NCBI GenBank assembly: GCA_023430545.1
Contig: JAEZAF010000158.1
Location: forward strand, 1-44,951
DNA: 44,951 bases
From: Chloroflexota bacterium
GTDB taxonomy: Bacteria; Chloroflexota; Anaerolineae; Aggregatilineales; Phototrophicaceae
Direction of reading: 5' to 3'
In this document: piece after piece, positions 1 through 8,057 of the stretch
Position numbering within the stretch: the stretch's first letter is position 1
How the letters are laid out: each line of letters opens with the position of its first letter
Program-made: the position numbers and the translations under genes
The notes under the pieces: generated by a model
Database searches by the model: none
The model's input: only the letters and a program-made list of their open reading frames with translations
Told to the model about the DNA's origin: nothing

Positions 1-583
1 TGCCCTTCGGCCACCAGTTCGGCACCTGCGGGTCTTCATGCATCTTCCGCCCGACACCGTGACCGGTATAATCGCGCACGACATCATAGCCGTGACTGGC
101 CGCAAACTCCTGAATCGCCAGCGCCACTGTGCGAATATCATTCGGCAGCACGGATTTCTGAATGCCGAGCATCAGCGCCTGCTCTCCAACTTCCAGCAGA
201 CGTCGCGCACCCGGAGAGACCTCACCTACCGGCCAGCTCCATGCGGAATCCCCGACAAAACCCTGATAGGTACAGCCCACGTCAAGGCTGATGATGTCAC
301 CTTCCTGTAGAAGACGCTCTTCACTGGGAATGCCATGCACGATCTCATGATTGATGCTGGCATTGATCGTAGCAGGATAGTTCGGAGAGTTCGGCTTCGG
401 ATAATTCAGAAATACCGGGGTTGCGCCGTGGTCACGCAGCACCGTTTCCGCAATGCGATTCAACTCAGCAGTGCTCACACCCGGGCGAATCGCCTCTTTC
501 ATGGCCGCATGCGCACGCGCCACGATGCGCCCCGCTTCCCGCATGATGGCGATTTCATCGGGGGTTTTCAATACAATCTGCAT
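1..583 (-). CDS. map: Methionine aminopeptidase type I, 5' part (runs off left edge)
   Basis: Removes the initiator methionine from nascent proteins in the cytoplasm using a two-metal centre. About 194 codons are visible, beginning MQIVLKTPDEIAIMREAGR, of a usual length near 250. Family landmarks are present: NHEIVHGIPS (substrate-side His), ISLDVG and GDSAW (first two metal-binding Asp) and GHGVGRKMHEDP (metal-binding His). The last visible residues are NWWPKG. The start ATG at 583 overlaps the adk stop as TAATG, so the two are probably translationally coupled. The C-terminal metal-binding Glu residues lie outside the window. In related clusters infA often follows map, so it may lie just beyond the edge (inference). 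Confidence 0.96.
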   Translation of the reverse strand, partial: MQIVLKTPDEIAIMREAGRIVARAHAAMKEAIRPGVSTAELNRIAETVLRDHGATPVFLNYPKPNSPNYPATINASINHEIVHGIPSEERLLQEGDIISLDVGCTYQGFVGDSAWSWPVGEVSPGARRLLEVGEQALMLGIQKSVLPNDIRTVALAIQEFAASHGYDVVRDYTGHGVGRKMHEDPQVPNWWPKG

Positions 584-1293
584 TATTGGGATTTTCTCTG
601 CTCAATGATCTGTACGAGACGTTCAGAGACTTTGTCAATCGGCTGATCGGCGTTGATGCGAATCAGCAGCCCCTTCTTTTCATAATAGTCGATCAGAGGG
701 GCAGTTTCGTTCAGAAAAATATCAATACGCTTGAGGACCGCATCGGCGCTGGCATCATCCGGGCGGCGTTTCAACGGCTCACCATTCGACTTTAATTTTG
801 CCACCAGACGCGGCGGATAGGACTCATCCCCGTGCTTTTCAAACTCAAAATCAATCGCATCGGCATTGTAGTAAATATTATGCGTGGTGTTATCAGAGGC
901 AGTCACACGGCCAAATGCGCGTTTAAAGGCGATATACGGGTCAAGCTCCAGCAGAAGCACGGCGGTCAGTGTTTCGCCCTTCTGTGCCAGATATTTGCCC
1001 AGCCATTCCGCCTGCGCGATGTTACGCGGATATCCATCCAGAATCACGCCATTTTTTAAGTCTGTCTTTTCCAGATGATCCTGCAGGACCTCATTGGTCT
1101 CCTGGTCGGATACCAGCTTCCCCGAAGCGAGAACTGCCTGAATCTTCCGGGCGAAATCATCATCCCGGCTTTTCAGGGCACGGAACAGGTCCCCGGTCGA
1201 GACGTGCAGCAGATCATATTTTTCACTGATATAAGCAGCCTGTGTCCCTTTGCCAGAGCCTTGCACGCCCATGATAATCAGATTGACCGACAT
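583..1293 (-). CDS. adk: Adenylate kinase
   Basis: Catalyses ATP + AMP = 2 ADP in the cytoplasm. The 236-aa protein starts MSVNLIIMGVQGSGKGTQ, giving a P-loop (GVQGSGKG, residues 9-16) close to the N-terminus as the family requires. I reject an upstream in-frame extension that adds 24 residues before the conserved first beta strand. DGYPRN matches the AMP-side DGFPR motif. The LID region after GRVTASDNTTHN has no cysteines, so it is a non-zinc LID. RRPDD and the final helices fit the family. The gene follows the secY terminator and overlaps map by one base, so adk-map is a separate unit or depends on readthrough. Confidence 0.97.
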   Translation of the reverse strand: MSVNLIIMGVQGSGKGTQAAYISEKYDLLHVSTGDLFRALKSRDDDFARKIQAVLASGKLVSDQETNEVLQDHLEKTDLKNGVILDGYPRNIAQAEWLGKYLAQKGETLTAVLLLELDPYIAFKRAFGRVTASDNTTHNIYYNADAIDFEFEKHGDESYPPRLVAKLKSNGEPLKRRPDDASADAVLKRIDIFLNETAPLIDYYEKKGLLIRINADQPIDKVSERLVQIIEQRKSQ

Positions 1294-1334
1294 CGCTAAT
1301 GCCACTTTCTTTGTGTACAAACGCATACAAATAA

Positions 1335-1365
1335 ATTTTAGTTTCTGCTGGCAGGTCTGCCACAA
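1335..1365 (-). promoter_or_regulatory. Possible adk-map promoter with inverted repeat in spacer
   Basis: Minus strand: TTGTGG (1365-1360), a 19-bp spacer, then TAAAAT (1340-1335), about 42 bp upstream of the adk ATG. A TGGCAG-GT-CTGCCA inverted repeat (1349-1362) overlaps the -35 end of the spacer. The spacer is long and the -35 is poor. A promoter is expected here because a strong terminator separates secY from adk. Confidence 0.3.
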
Positions 1366-1385
1366 CCCTGAAAGGCTCAGGACGT

Positions 1386-1433
1386 AAAAAGCAGTCGCCT
1401 TCTACCTGTTCGGTAAAGAAGGCGACTGCTTTT
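1386..1433 (-). terminator. Intrinsic terminator after secY
   Basis: A perfect 17-bp inverted repeat (1387-1403 with 1417-1433, 13-nt loop) lies 19 bp after the secY stop. In the minus direction it ends in five T residues (1390-1386). This is the clearest terminator in the window and closes the S10/spc transcription unit before adk. Confidence 0.93.
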
Positions 1434-1451
1434 GAGTTGTTGCAATATCAA

Positions 1452-2786
1452 CTAGCGCATGAAGCCTTCGTAATTGCGCATGACGAGCTGGGCCTCAAGC
1501 TGCCGCAGCGTATCAATCACAACACCGACGACAATGATCAAACCCGCGCCAGAAATCACCTGCGCCGCGTTTCCAAGGCCGGTCGTGACAATCGCGCCAC
1601 GGAACAGAAGCTGATTCAACGCATCCACCAGACCGGGGAGAATAGCGATAATCCCAAGGAACAGTGCGCCTACCAGCGTAATACGCCGCGTCACACGCAG
1701 GATGTAATCCTCAGTGCGCTTGCCCGGACGAATACCGGGGATGAAACCACCATTACGCTGAAGATTATCTGCCAGATTCTGATTCGCGATCATCACATCC
1801 GAATAGAAGAATGTGAAGCCGAAAGTCAGCAGGAAGAAGAAGAACCAGTACAGGAAACCCTGCTGATTCCCGAAGGTCGTCTGAAGTGATGTCCCCAGAG
1901 GACCGGGCGGGAAGAAGCTGGCAAACACTGCCGGCAGTGTGATAATCGCCTGAGCGAAGATCAACGGGATCATACCGACCGGGTTGACGCGCATCGGGAT
2001 ATGGGTGCTGGCACCGCCATACTGTTTACGGCCACGCACGCGCTTACCATATTGCACCGGTATCCGTCGCACACCTTCCTGAATATAGATAATGACCACT
2101 ACCGAAGCCAGGGTAAGCACCACAAACAGCAGCACATCCCACACCCACTGTGGTGAGTTCGCAATCAGGTTCGCCAGATTGGTCGGCGTGCTGGCGACAA
2201 TACCAGCAAAGATGATGATCGAAATACCATTTCCGATCCCCTGCTCGGTGATCAGCTCACCCAGCCAGACCGCAAACATCGTCCCTGCTGTCATACTGGC
2301 GAGGACGGAGAGTGTCAGCAGCAGGTTCGAGCCAAAGCCGGGGATAATCACACCACCACCGCTGGCCGCGAGATTGGCATTGAAGATCTGAATCTGACCA
2401 AACGCCTGAAGCAGCGCCATCGGTATCGTCAGGAAATAGGTATACCGCTGGAGTTTTTCCTGACCACCCGGTTCACGCTGCATCTGCTCCAGCGCTGGGA
2501 TAATCGGGACCAGAAGCTGGAAGATAATTGAAGCGGTGATGTACGGATACACACCGTTCGCAATCACGCTGAAATTGGAAACCGCGCCGCCCGACAGCAG
2601 ATTCAATACCTGAATAAACTGCGCCCCCTGTGTCGAAGGGTCCAGCAGACGTGCCAGATTGTTGCGATCCACGCCGACAACCGGGACATGCGCCGCGAAC
2701 TGGTAAATCAGCAGGATCAACCCAGTGATTAAGAGACGGTTGCGGACATCGGGCAGACGCCACGCATTCCGTAGAGCATCTAACAT
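1452..2786 (-). CDS. secY: Preprotein translocase subunit SecY
   Basis: Pore-forming subunit of the SecYEG channel for protein export and membrane insertion, located in the cytoplasmic membrane. The 444-aa length is typical. It starts MLDALRNAWRLPDVRNRLL and shows about ten strongly hydrophobic segments, beginning LLITGLILLIYQFAA near residue 18. The plug/TM2 region GVYPYITASIIFQLL and the cytosolic loop with NGGFIPGIRPGKRTEDY are characteristic. It is the last gene of the spc-like cluster, 83 bp after rplO and just before a strong terminator. Confidence 0.98.
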   Translation of the reverse strand: MLDALRNAWRLPDVRNRLLITGLILLIYQFAAHVPVVGVDRNNLARLLDPSTQGAQFIQVLNLLSGGAVSNFSVIANGVYPYITASIIFQLLVPIIPALEQMQREPGGQEKLQRYTYFLTIPMALLQAFGQIQIFNANLAASGGGVIIPGFGSNLLLTLSVLASMTAGTMFAVWLGELITEQGIGNGISIIIFAGIVASTPTNLANLIANSPQWVWDVLLFVVLTLASVVVIIYIQEGVRRIPVQYGKRVRGRKQYGGASTHIPMRVNPVGMIPLIFAQAIITLPAVFASFFPPGPLGTSLQTTFGNQQGFLYWFFFFLLTFGFTFFYSDVMIANQNLADNLQRNGGFIPGIRPGKRTEDYILRVTRRITLVGALFLGIIAILPGLVDALNQLLFRGAIVTTGLGNAAQVISGAGLIIVVGVVIDTLRQLEAQLVMRNYEGFMR

Positions 2787-2822
2787 GATAAAACCCTCGT
2801 ATGCCGTCGATGGAACAAGCAG

Positions 2823-2849
2823 AGGTCGATGGCATCAGCACATCGACCT
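2823..2849. other. Hairpin between rplO and secY
   Basis: A perfect 9-bp inverted repeat, AGGTCGATG / CATCGACCT, with a 9-nt loop in the 83-bp rplO-secY gap. There is no T-run, so it is probably not a terminator. An mRNA processing or stability element is possible. Confidence 0.5.
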
Positions 2850-2869
2850 GGACTTTCGCATCGCGATTT

Positions 2870-3391
2870 CTATTTTTGCTTCAATTCGTCAAGCTGAGAT
2901 TTACGCAGTTTCTTGACCGTCGCATGTGCACCAGTGACGACCAGTTCCAGCTTATTCACTGAACCACCCGCCGCCGCGATCTTGTCCGCCGCGCCTTTGG
3001 TAATGCGATGTGCATGAACCGTCAGCTTTTTGCTCAGTTCGCCGCGACCGAGTACTACCACCGGAGCGTCCGCATTACGGATGAGACCGGCTTCCTTCAG
3101 CGTTTCAGGGGTCACCACTGCGCCCGCCTCAAATGACTGATCGAGGAAGTCCAGATTCACTTCCTGATACTCGATACGGAAGATGTTGGTAAAACCACGC
3201 TTGAACGGCAGACGACGCACAAATGGGAGCTGTCCACCTTCAAAGTACGGGCCTTTACCGCCACCGGTACGGGCACCCGTACCCTTGATACCGCGACCTG
3301 CTGTCTTACCCTTGCCAGCGGCAATACCGCGACCGACGCGGGTTTTCTTACGTCGTGAGCCCGGAGCGGGCTTCAGATCCTCTAACTTCAT
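2870..3391 (-). CDS. rplO: Ribosomal protein uL15
   Basis: Large-subunit protein important in late 50S assembly. It starts MKLEDLKPAPGSRRKKTRVGRG, the classical uL15 opening, and continues with the glycine-rich KTAGRGIKGTGARTGGGKG stretch that threads into the rRNA. At 173 aa it is about 25 residues longer than the usual 146-150, the extra lying mostly in the C-terminal half. The start is fixed by homology because no good Shine-Dalgarno sequence precedes the ATG; the nearest AGGAGG is about 50 bp upstream. Translation may therefore depend on upstream structure or coupling. Confidence 0.97.
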   Translation of the reverse strand: MKLEDLKPAPGSRRKKTRVGRGIAAGKGKTAGRGIKGTGARTGGGKGPYFEGGQLPFVRRLPFKRGFTNIFRIEYQEVNLDFLDQSFEAGAVVTPETLKEAGLIRNADAPVVVLGRGELSKKLTVHAHRITKGAADKIAAAGGSVNKLELVVTGAHATVKKLRKSQLDELKQK

Positions 3392-3478
3392 AAAAGTCGG
3401 CGTGCCGTCACCTGATAAGGCTTAAGGCCCGCCTACCTCCTCTCGTCTTCCCTCTTGCTTCGTCGTGTGCTTGTGTTG

Positions 3479-4036
3479 CTAGTCTACGTGGCGGCCACCG
3501 ACCAGACGACCCTGGAGTTTCTCCAGACCGTCCCAGTCACCATCTGCCGCAAACTGCGCCTGTTCCGCCCACGTCTCAAGGCTGGGGGCGAGCTTCAGTC
3601 CAGCGTTTTCAATTGCGCTGCGCAGTTGGGCTTCGGTGGCTTCTGCCAGTTTGCTGAAGGTATCGATGCCTGCGGCCACCAGTGCGGCGGACATCTTCGG
3701 GCCGATCCCCTCAATCTTGGTCAGATCATCACCAGCCGCCTGCTTGGACGATTTCCGTGCAGGCTTGGCAGCAGGTTCAGCTTCAACTGCGGGCTTCGCT
3801 GCCTGCTTCCTGGCAGGCTTTGACTTTGCAGTTGTCTGTTCCGGTGCATCTACTTCCTCAACCTGAAGCAGATGTCCAATCGTGTTGATCATCCCGCGAA
3901 TCTGCGGGGTCTCACGATGGATCACGGTCGCGTGCAGCTTCCGCAGCCCCAGTGTCTCGGCGGTTGTACGCTGATATTTGCGATACCCAATCGGGCTGCG
4001 AACCAGCGTGATTTTGACGTATCTTTCGTTCGCCAT
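3479..4036 (-). CDS. rpmD: Ribosomal protein uL30 fused to a C-terminal helix-hairpin-helix domain
   Basis: Residues 1-62 are a full uL30 (ANERYVKITLVRSPIGYRK ... RGMINTIGHLLQVEEV). uL30 is normally only about 60 aa. Residues 63-102 are a linker rich in Lys, Ala, Pro and Glu. Residues 103-182 (DDLTKIEGIGPKMSAALVAAGI ... LQGRLVGGR) form a helix-hairpin-helix unit of the COG3743-like type, with the IEGIGPK hairpin. Such domains bind nucleic acid or mediate protein contacts. The gene is 3 bp after rpsE, in the normal spc position, so the protein is a genuine ribosomal component with an added module. The role of the extra domain is unknown. Confidence 0.95.
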   Translation of the reverse strand: MANERYVKITLVRSPIGYRKYQRTTAETLGLRKLHATVIHRETPQIRGMINTIGHLLQVEEVDAPEQTTAKSKPARKQAAKPAVEAEPAAKPARKSSKQAAGDDLTKIEGIGPKMSAALVAAGIDTFSKLAEATEAQLRSAIENAGLKLAPSLETWAEQAQFAADGDWDGLEKLQGRLVGGRHVD

Positions 4037-4039
4037 CGA

Positions 4040-4687
4040 TTATAGCTCCTCTGGCTGAACGCCCTTGGCCTTGGCAACCTGTTCCCAGAACGGACGAACT
4101 TCGTCCGGTGACTTACCGCGCATGGCGGCCAATTCTTCTGGACTTACCAGTTGCTCAAGCGCCGCAATCGTCGCCATCGCTACGTTAAGCAGATTGTTGC
4201 TGCCCTGGCTCTTGGTCAGGATATCGCGCACGCCGACAGCTTCCAGCACAGCGCGGACACCACCACCAGCGATCACACCAGTACCGGGGGATGCAGGCTT
4301 CAGCATCACCTTCGCACCAGCAAAACGGGCAGTCACTTCATGCGGGATGGTCGAGCCAGACAGCGCGACCTTGTGCATGTTACGCTTGGCGCGTTCCGAA
4401 CCCTTGCGAATGCTGTCCGGGACACCGCGCGACTTGCCAACACCGATACCGACGCGACCCTTGTTGTCGCCAACAATCACCACGGTACGGAAGGCAAAAC
4501 GACGACCACCCTTGATGACTTTTGCGACGCGCGAGATGTCAATCACGCGTTCATCAAGTTCTTCACGTTCTTCCTCACGCTCACGGCGATCACGGCGTTC
4601 GCGCTTGTCAGGGCGATCTCCACCGCCGCTACCACCGCCACGCTCATTACGACCGCGCTGTTCGCGCTTCTTTTCTTCAGGTGCCAT
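4040..4687 (-). CDS. rpsE: Ribosomal protein uS5 with long charged N-terminus
   Basis: Small-subunit protein near the mRNA entry site, involved in decoding accuracy and mRNA unwinding. The core runs from about residue 45 (DERVIDISRVAKVIKGGRRF ... GVGKSRGVPDSIRKG ... VLEAVGVRDILTKSQGSNN). At 215 aa it is about 50 residues longer than E. coli uS5 (167). Most of the excess is a low-complexity N-terminal tail of Arg, Glu, Asp and Gly, including RGGGSGGGDRP, likely disordered. It lies 3 bp upstream of rpmD and 15 bp after rplR. Confidence 0.97.
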   Translation of the reverse strand: MAPEEKKREQRGRNERGGGSGGGDRPDKRERRDRREREEEREELDERVIDISRVAKVIKGGRRFAFRTVVIVGDNKGRVGIGVGKSRGVPDSIRKGSERAKRNMHKVALSGSTIPHEVTARFAGAKVMLKPASPGTGVIAGGGVRAVLEAVGVRDILTKSQGSNNLLNVAMATIAALEQLVSPEELAAMRGKSPDEVRPFWEQVAKAKGVQPEEL

Positions 4688-4702
4688 GCTCTACTCCGTA
4701 AC

Positions 4703-5077
4703 CTAAAACTCTAATCCGGCTTCGCGAGCGCCTTCGGCCAGCGCTGCGATACGGCCATGATAGGGATAACCACCACGGTCAAAGACGACCTTGTCGATCC
4801 CGGCACTCTTGGCACGTTCACCAACGATCTTGCCAACAATGCGGGCCGCGTCGGTCTTGTTCTTACCGTTTACCTGCGCGGCAACGTCCCCATCAAGGGT
4901 AGACGCTGCAACCAGCGTCGTACCAGCAGAGTCATCAATCACCTGCGCGTAAATGTTCGTCAAACTACGGAACACATTCAGACGTGGGCGTTCAGTCGTC
5001 CCCACGATACGGTTGCGCGCGCGGTAATGCCGGCGGTTGCGCAGTTCACGCTTGTTTTTGCTTTTAATATCAGCCAT
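4703..5077 (-). CDS. rplR: Ribosomal protein uL18
   Basis: Binds 5S rRNA together with uL5 in the central protuberance. The 124-aa sequence has the family landmarks RPRLNVFRSLTNIYAQVIDD and the C-terminal FDRGGYPYHGRIAALAEGARE. Length and position (rplF-rplR-rpsE) are standard. It is 6 bp after rplF. Confidence 0.98.
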   Translation of the reverse strand: MADIKSKNKRELRNRRHYRARNRIVGTTERPRLNVFRSLTNIYAQVIDDSAGTTLVAASTLDGDVAAQVNGKNKTDAARIVGKIVGERAKSAGIDKVVFDRGGYPYHGRIAALAEGAREAGLEF

Positions 5078-5083
5078 GTCTGC

Positions 5084-5644
5084 CTACTTCTTCGTCTTTC
5101 CAGCTTTACCGGCCTTACGGCGGATCACTTCGTCCGAGTAACGAATACCCTTGCCCTTATAAGGCTCCGGCGGACGCAGCTTGCGAATATCAGCGGCGAC
5201 CTGACCGACGACCTGCTTGTCAATACCATCAACATTCAGGCTGCCACGGCGTTCCTTCGGAAGTTCGAACGAGATGTTCTCCGGCGGATTGACGACGATT
5301 TCGTGGGAATAACCCAGCTTGAGCACCAGATCTTTTCCCCGCAAATCCGCCGTATAACCCACGCCTTCAATAATCAGTGTTCTGCGGAAACCTTCGGAGA
5401 CGCCGGTGACCATATTGGCCACCAGCGCACGGGTAAGACCGTGCAGCGCGCGATGCTCACGCTGGTCAGAGGGCCGTGTTACCACGATCTGACCGTTCTC
5501 GTCACGTTCCACAATGATGTCCGGGTGGACATCATGAGTCAGCGTACCTTTCGGACCTTTCACGGTCACCCGGTTTGTTTCCTTGTCGATGGTCAGATCG
5601 ACTTTATCCGGGATCGTGATCGGCTTCTTTCCCACACGAGACAT
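5084..5644 (-). CDS. rplF: Ribosomal protein uL6
   Basis: Large-subunit protein near the factor-binding site and sarcin-ricin loop. It starts MSRVGKKPITIPDKVDLTI and ends with the conserved rRNA-contact motif PPEPYKGKGIRYSDE and a lysine-rich tail. At 186 aa it is close to the usual 177-180. It lies between rpsH and rplR. Confidence 0.98.
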   Translation of the reverse strand: MSRVGKKPITIPDKVDLTIDKETNRVTVKGPKGTLTHDVHPDIIVERDENGQIVVTRPSDQREHRALHGLTRALVANMVTGVSEGFRRTLIIEGVGYTADLRGKDLVLKLGYSHEIVVNPPENISFELPKERRGSLNVDGIDKQVVGQVAADIRKLRPPEPYKGKGIRYSDEVIRRKAGKAGKTKK

Positions 5645-5658
5645 GTTGGACTCCTAAT

Positions 5659-6063
5659 TTACCAGACGTAGCACAGCACTTCGCCGCCAACGCGTTCGCG
5701 GCGAGCCTGAGATGCCGTCATGACCCCCTTCGGGGTCGTCATAATAGCGATACCTGTACCACTCAGCACGCGCGGCAGATCGGTGCGACCGCGATAGACG
5801 CGGCGACCCGGCTTGCTGATGCGTGACAAGTTCGTGATCACCGGGCGACGTGTACGACGTGCACCATGATACTTGAGTGTGATCACAATCATCGCCACCG
5901 GCTTTTCATCACCGATGCGATAATCTTCGACATAGCCCTCTTCCTTGAGGATGCGGGCGATTTCGACCTTAATGTTGGACTTCGGGATACTGACTTCTGA
6001 CTTGCCTGCCAGCAGCGCATTACGGATGCGTGTGAGCATATCGGCAATCGGATCACTTATCAT
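5659..6063 (-). CDS. rpsH: Ribosomal protein uS8
   Basis: Primary 16S rRNA-binding protein, needed for 30S central-domain assembly; in E. coli it also represses spc translation. The 134-aa sequence starts MISDPIADMLTRIRNA and contains the RNA-binding RVYRGRTDLPRVLSGTGIAI segment and C-terminal VGGEVLCYVW. I did not identify an S8 operator copy in the window. Confidence 0.98.
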   Translation of the reverse strand: MISDPIADMLTRIRNALLAGKSEVSIPKSNIKVEIARILKEEGYVEDYRIGDEKPVAMIVITLKYHGARRTRRPVITNLSRISKPGRRVYRGRTDLPRVLSGTGIAIMTTPKGVMTASQARRERVGGEVLCYVW

Positions 6064-6077
6064 AACGCGCTTCTCTC

Positions 6078-6260
6078 CTACCAGCTCGACTTGACAAGTC
6101 CAGGGATTTCGCCCTTCATCGCCATCTCACGCATGCAGATACGGCACAGGCCGAAACGGCGATAGTACCCTCTTGGACGACCGCACCGCTTGCAGCGATT
6201 GCGGACCTGAACCTTGTATTTCCGGCGCTCTTCGCGCTCGATCATTGATTTCTTGGCCAT
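6078..6260 (-). CDS. rpsN: Ribosomal protein uS14, zinc-binding short form
   Basis: 30S head protein. The 60-aa length and two CxxC pairs (CKRCGRP and CRICMRE) mark the zinc-binding C+ form (also called rpsZ), rather than the roughly 100-aa C- form of E. coli. The conserved RNA-contact region RPRGYYRRFGLCR is intact. It sits between rplE and rpsH with 9- and 14-bp gaps. Confidence 0.98.
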   Translation of the reverse strand: MAKKSMIEREERRKYKVQVRNRCKRCGRPRGYYRRFGLCRICMREMAMKGEIPGLVKSSW

Positions 6261-6269
6261 CGTTCTGTC

Positions 6270-6827
6270 CTAGTTATCCTGGAACGGCATGCCGAGCAGT
6301 TTCAGCAAACGGCGGCCTTCCTCGTCATTGACTGCCGATGTGACAATGGTGATTTCCATGCCACGCACCTTATCGACCTTGTCGAACTGAATCTCCGGGA
6401 AGACGAGCTGCTCCCGCAGGCCGATGGTGTAATTGCCGCGACCGTCAAGCTTCGCAGGAACCCCACGGAAGTCACGGATACGCGGAAGCGCGATATTGAT
6501 CAGACGATCCAGCAGCGCCCACATCTTCTCACCACGCAAGGTCACCTTGACACCAATGGCGCGGCCTTCACGCAGCTTATAGGTAGCGATGCTTTTCTTC
6601 GCACGGGTGATCACCGGCTGCTGGCCTGTGATCGCACGCAGGTCTTCAACTGCGAAGTCCAGTGTGCGGGGGTTTTCGTTCGCTTCCCCCATACCGATAT
6701 TCACAACGACCTTCTCGATGCGCGGAACCTGCATGACATTGTCATACTTGAATTCGCTCATCATTGCAGGAACGATGTCTTCCCGGTAGCGCCCCTGTAA
6801 GGCGGGTAATTGCTTTGTTTCTGCCAT
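6270..6827 (-). CDS. rplE: Ribosomal protein uL5
   Basis: Contacts 5S rRNA and P-site tRNA in the central protuberance. The 185-aa protein includes VPRIEKVVVNIGMGEA, ITRAKKSIATYKLREGRAIG and the C-terminal GMEITIVTSAVNDEEGRRLL. Length and order (rplX-rplE-rpsN) are typical. Confidence 0.98.
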   Translation of the reverse strand: MAETKQLPALQGRYREDIVPAMMSEFKYDNVMQVPRIEKVVVNIGMGEANENPRTLDFAVEDLRAITGQQPVITRAKKSIATYKLREGRAIGVKVTLRGEKMWALLDRLINIALPRIRDFRGVPAKLDGRGNYTIGLREQLVFPEIQFDKVDKVRGMEITIVTSAVNDEEGRRLLKLLGMPFQDN

Positions 6828-6843
6828 TATTCAGTCGCTCCGG

Positions 6844-7167
6844 TTACTCAATATCGGACTGGCACTTCTTGCAGAAGCGCACCTTGAATCCATTGTCTTT
6901 AACGCGGTAACCCACGCGGGTCTTCTCGTCGCACGACGGGCAGACCAGCATCACGTTCGACAGATGCAGCGGCGCGTCAAATTCCATAATCTGCGCCGGG
7001 ATCTGCTGGTTACCAATCTGGCGTGCCTTGCGGTGGCGCTTCATGCGATTAACATTGCTCACCACCACGCGATCTTCCTTGGGCAGTACCTCAAGGACTT
7101 CGCCCCGATCGCCAATATCTTTACCGGCGATCACCTCAACGGTATCGCCCTTCTTAATGCGCTGCAT
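6844..7167 (-). CDS. rplX: Ribosomal protein uL24 with C-terminal zinc ribbon
   Basis: Early assembly protein that binds domain I of 23S rRNA. The 107-aa protein has a KOW motif at the N-terminus (KKGDTVEVIAGKDIGDRGEV). The C-terminal tail carries two Cys pairs, CPSC and CKKC, spaced to bind one zinc ion. This tail form occurs in several phyla and is absent from E. coli uL24. Confidence 0.97.
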   Translation of the reverse strand: MQRIKKGDTVEVIAGKDIGDRGEVLEVLPKEDRVVVSNVNRMKRHRKARQIGNQQIPAQIMEFDAPLHLSNVMLVCPSCDEKTRVGYRVKDNGFKVRFCKKCQSDIE

Positions 7168-7180
7168 CGTTCATACTCCC

Positions 7181-7552
7181 TTAGAGCGTCTCCGGGGCGA
7201 GCGACACGATTTTCAGGTAACCGCGATCGCGCAGTTCACGCGCAACCGGCCCAAAAACACGTGTTCCCCTCGGATTCTGCATGTCGTCGGCGAGCAGAAC
7301 GGCAGCATTATCATCAAACCGGATATAGGAACCGTCACTGCGGCGGAATTCCTTGGCGGTCCGTACAATCACTGCCTTTACAACGTCACTCTTCTTAACG
7401 CTGCCCGTCGGAGAAGCAGATTTCACTGCTGCCACGACGACATCGCCCACGCGACCATATTTGCGCCGGGATCCGCCAAGTACGCGGATCACCAGCAGTT
7501 CCTGTGCGCCGGTATTGTCGGCCACCTTTAAGCGAGACTCGGTTTGAATCAT
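7181..7552 (-). CDS. rplN: Ribosomal protein uL14
   Basis: 50S interface protein contacting helix 14 of 16S rRNA. The 123-aa sequence starts MIQTESRLKVADNTGAQ and contains RGTRVFGPVARELRDRGYLKI, both diagnostic. It follows rpsQ with a 2-bp gap. Confidence 0.98.
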   Translation of the reverse strand: MIQTESRLKVADNTGAQELLVIRVLGGSRRKYGRVGDVVVAAVKSASPTGSVKKSDVVKAVIVRTAKEFRRSDGSYIRFDDNAAVLLADDMQNPRGTRVFGPVARELRDRGYLKIVSLAPETL

Positions 7553-7554
7553 GA

Positions 7555-7845
7555 TTACGACTCTCCCTCAACCTGTTCGCCCGTCAGGACCTGACCTTCA
7601 GCATTCTGAAGGACGGCCTCGACAGCCCAGCGCTTATGCCTGCTGATCGGGCGGCTTTCGACCACCCGGACAATCGAGCCAACCGGAATCGCGTTGGATT
7701 CGTCATGCGCCATCACGCGCTCGGTCAGCTTCACGACTTTCTTGTATACGCGGTGCATTCTGCGGTGCTCAATTTCAACGACAACGGTTTTATCCATCTT
7801 GTCGCTGACAACGCGCCCCACCAACCGCCGACGATTATTTGTCAT
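7555..7845 (-). CDS. rpsQ: Ribosomal protein uS17
   Basis: Primary 16S rRNA-binding protein with an OB fold. The 96-aa sequence starts MTNNRRRLVGRVVSDKMDKT and contains VVEIEHRRMHRVYKKVVKLT and a RPISRHKRW segment. The C-terminus is slightly extended compared with the 84-aa E. coli form. It lies 2 bp after rpmC. Confidence 0.97.
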   Translation of the reverse strand: MTNNRRRLVGRVVSDKMDKTVVVEIEHRRMHRVYKKVVKLTERVMAHDESNAIPVGSIVRVVESRPISRHKRWAVEAVLQNAEGQVLTGEQVEGES

Positions 7846-7847
7846 GA

Positions 7848-8057
7848 TTACTTCTCACTCTTCTCGGCTGCGGTTCTGCGTTCGTGCAAAAGCGTCTTCA
7901 GCCGCGCCAGGTTGCGCCGGTTTTGACGAAACAACTTGGGATTCTTCAGTTCACCGGTCGATTGGTTCACGCGCAGCATGAACATCTCATAGCGATTATC
8001 TTCAATCGCCTTTAACAGATCCTCATCGGACATCTTACGAATTTCTTCGCGTCTCAT
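7848..8057 (-). CDS. rpmC: Ribosomal protein uL29
   Basis: Helical protein at the polypeptide exit tunnel, near the trigger-factor and SRP docking site. The 69-aa sequence shows the two-helix pattern EEIRKMSDEDLLKAIEDNR and LKNPKLFRQNRRNLARLKT. Its ATG overlaps the rplP stop by four bases (ATGA), implying translational coupling. Confidence 0.97.
   Translation of the reverse strand: MRREEIRKMSDEDLLKAIEDNRYEMFMLRVNQSTGELKNPKLFRQNRRNLARLKTLLHERRTAAEKSEK

Noticed and set aside
4757..5671. Long plus-strand frame opposite rplR/rplF
   Set aside because: It is the complement of well-conserved ribosomal genes; long antisense frames are common in GC-rich coding DNA.
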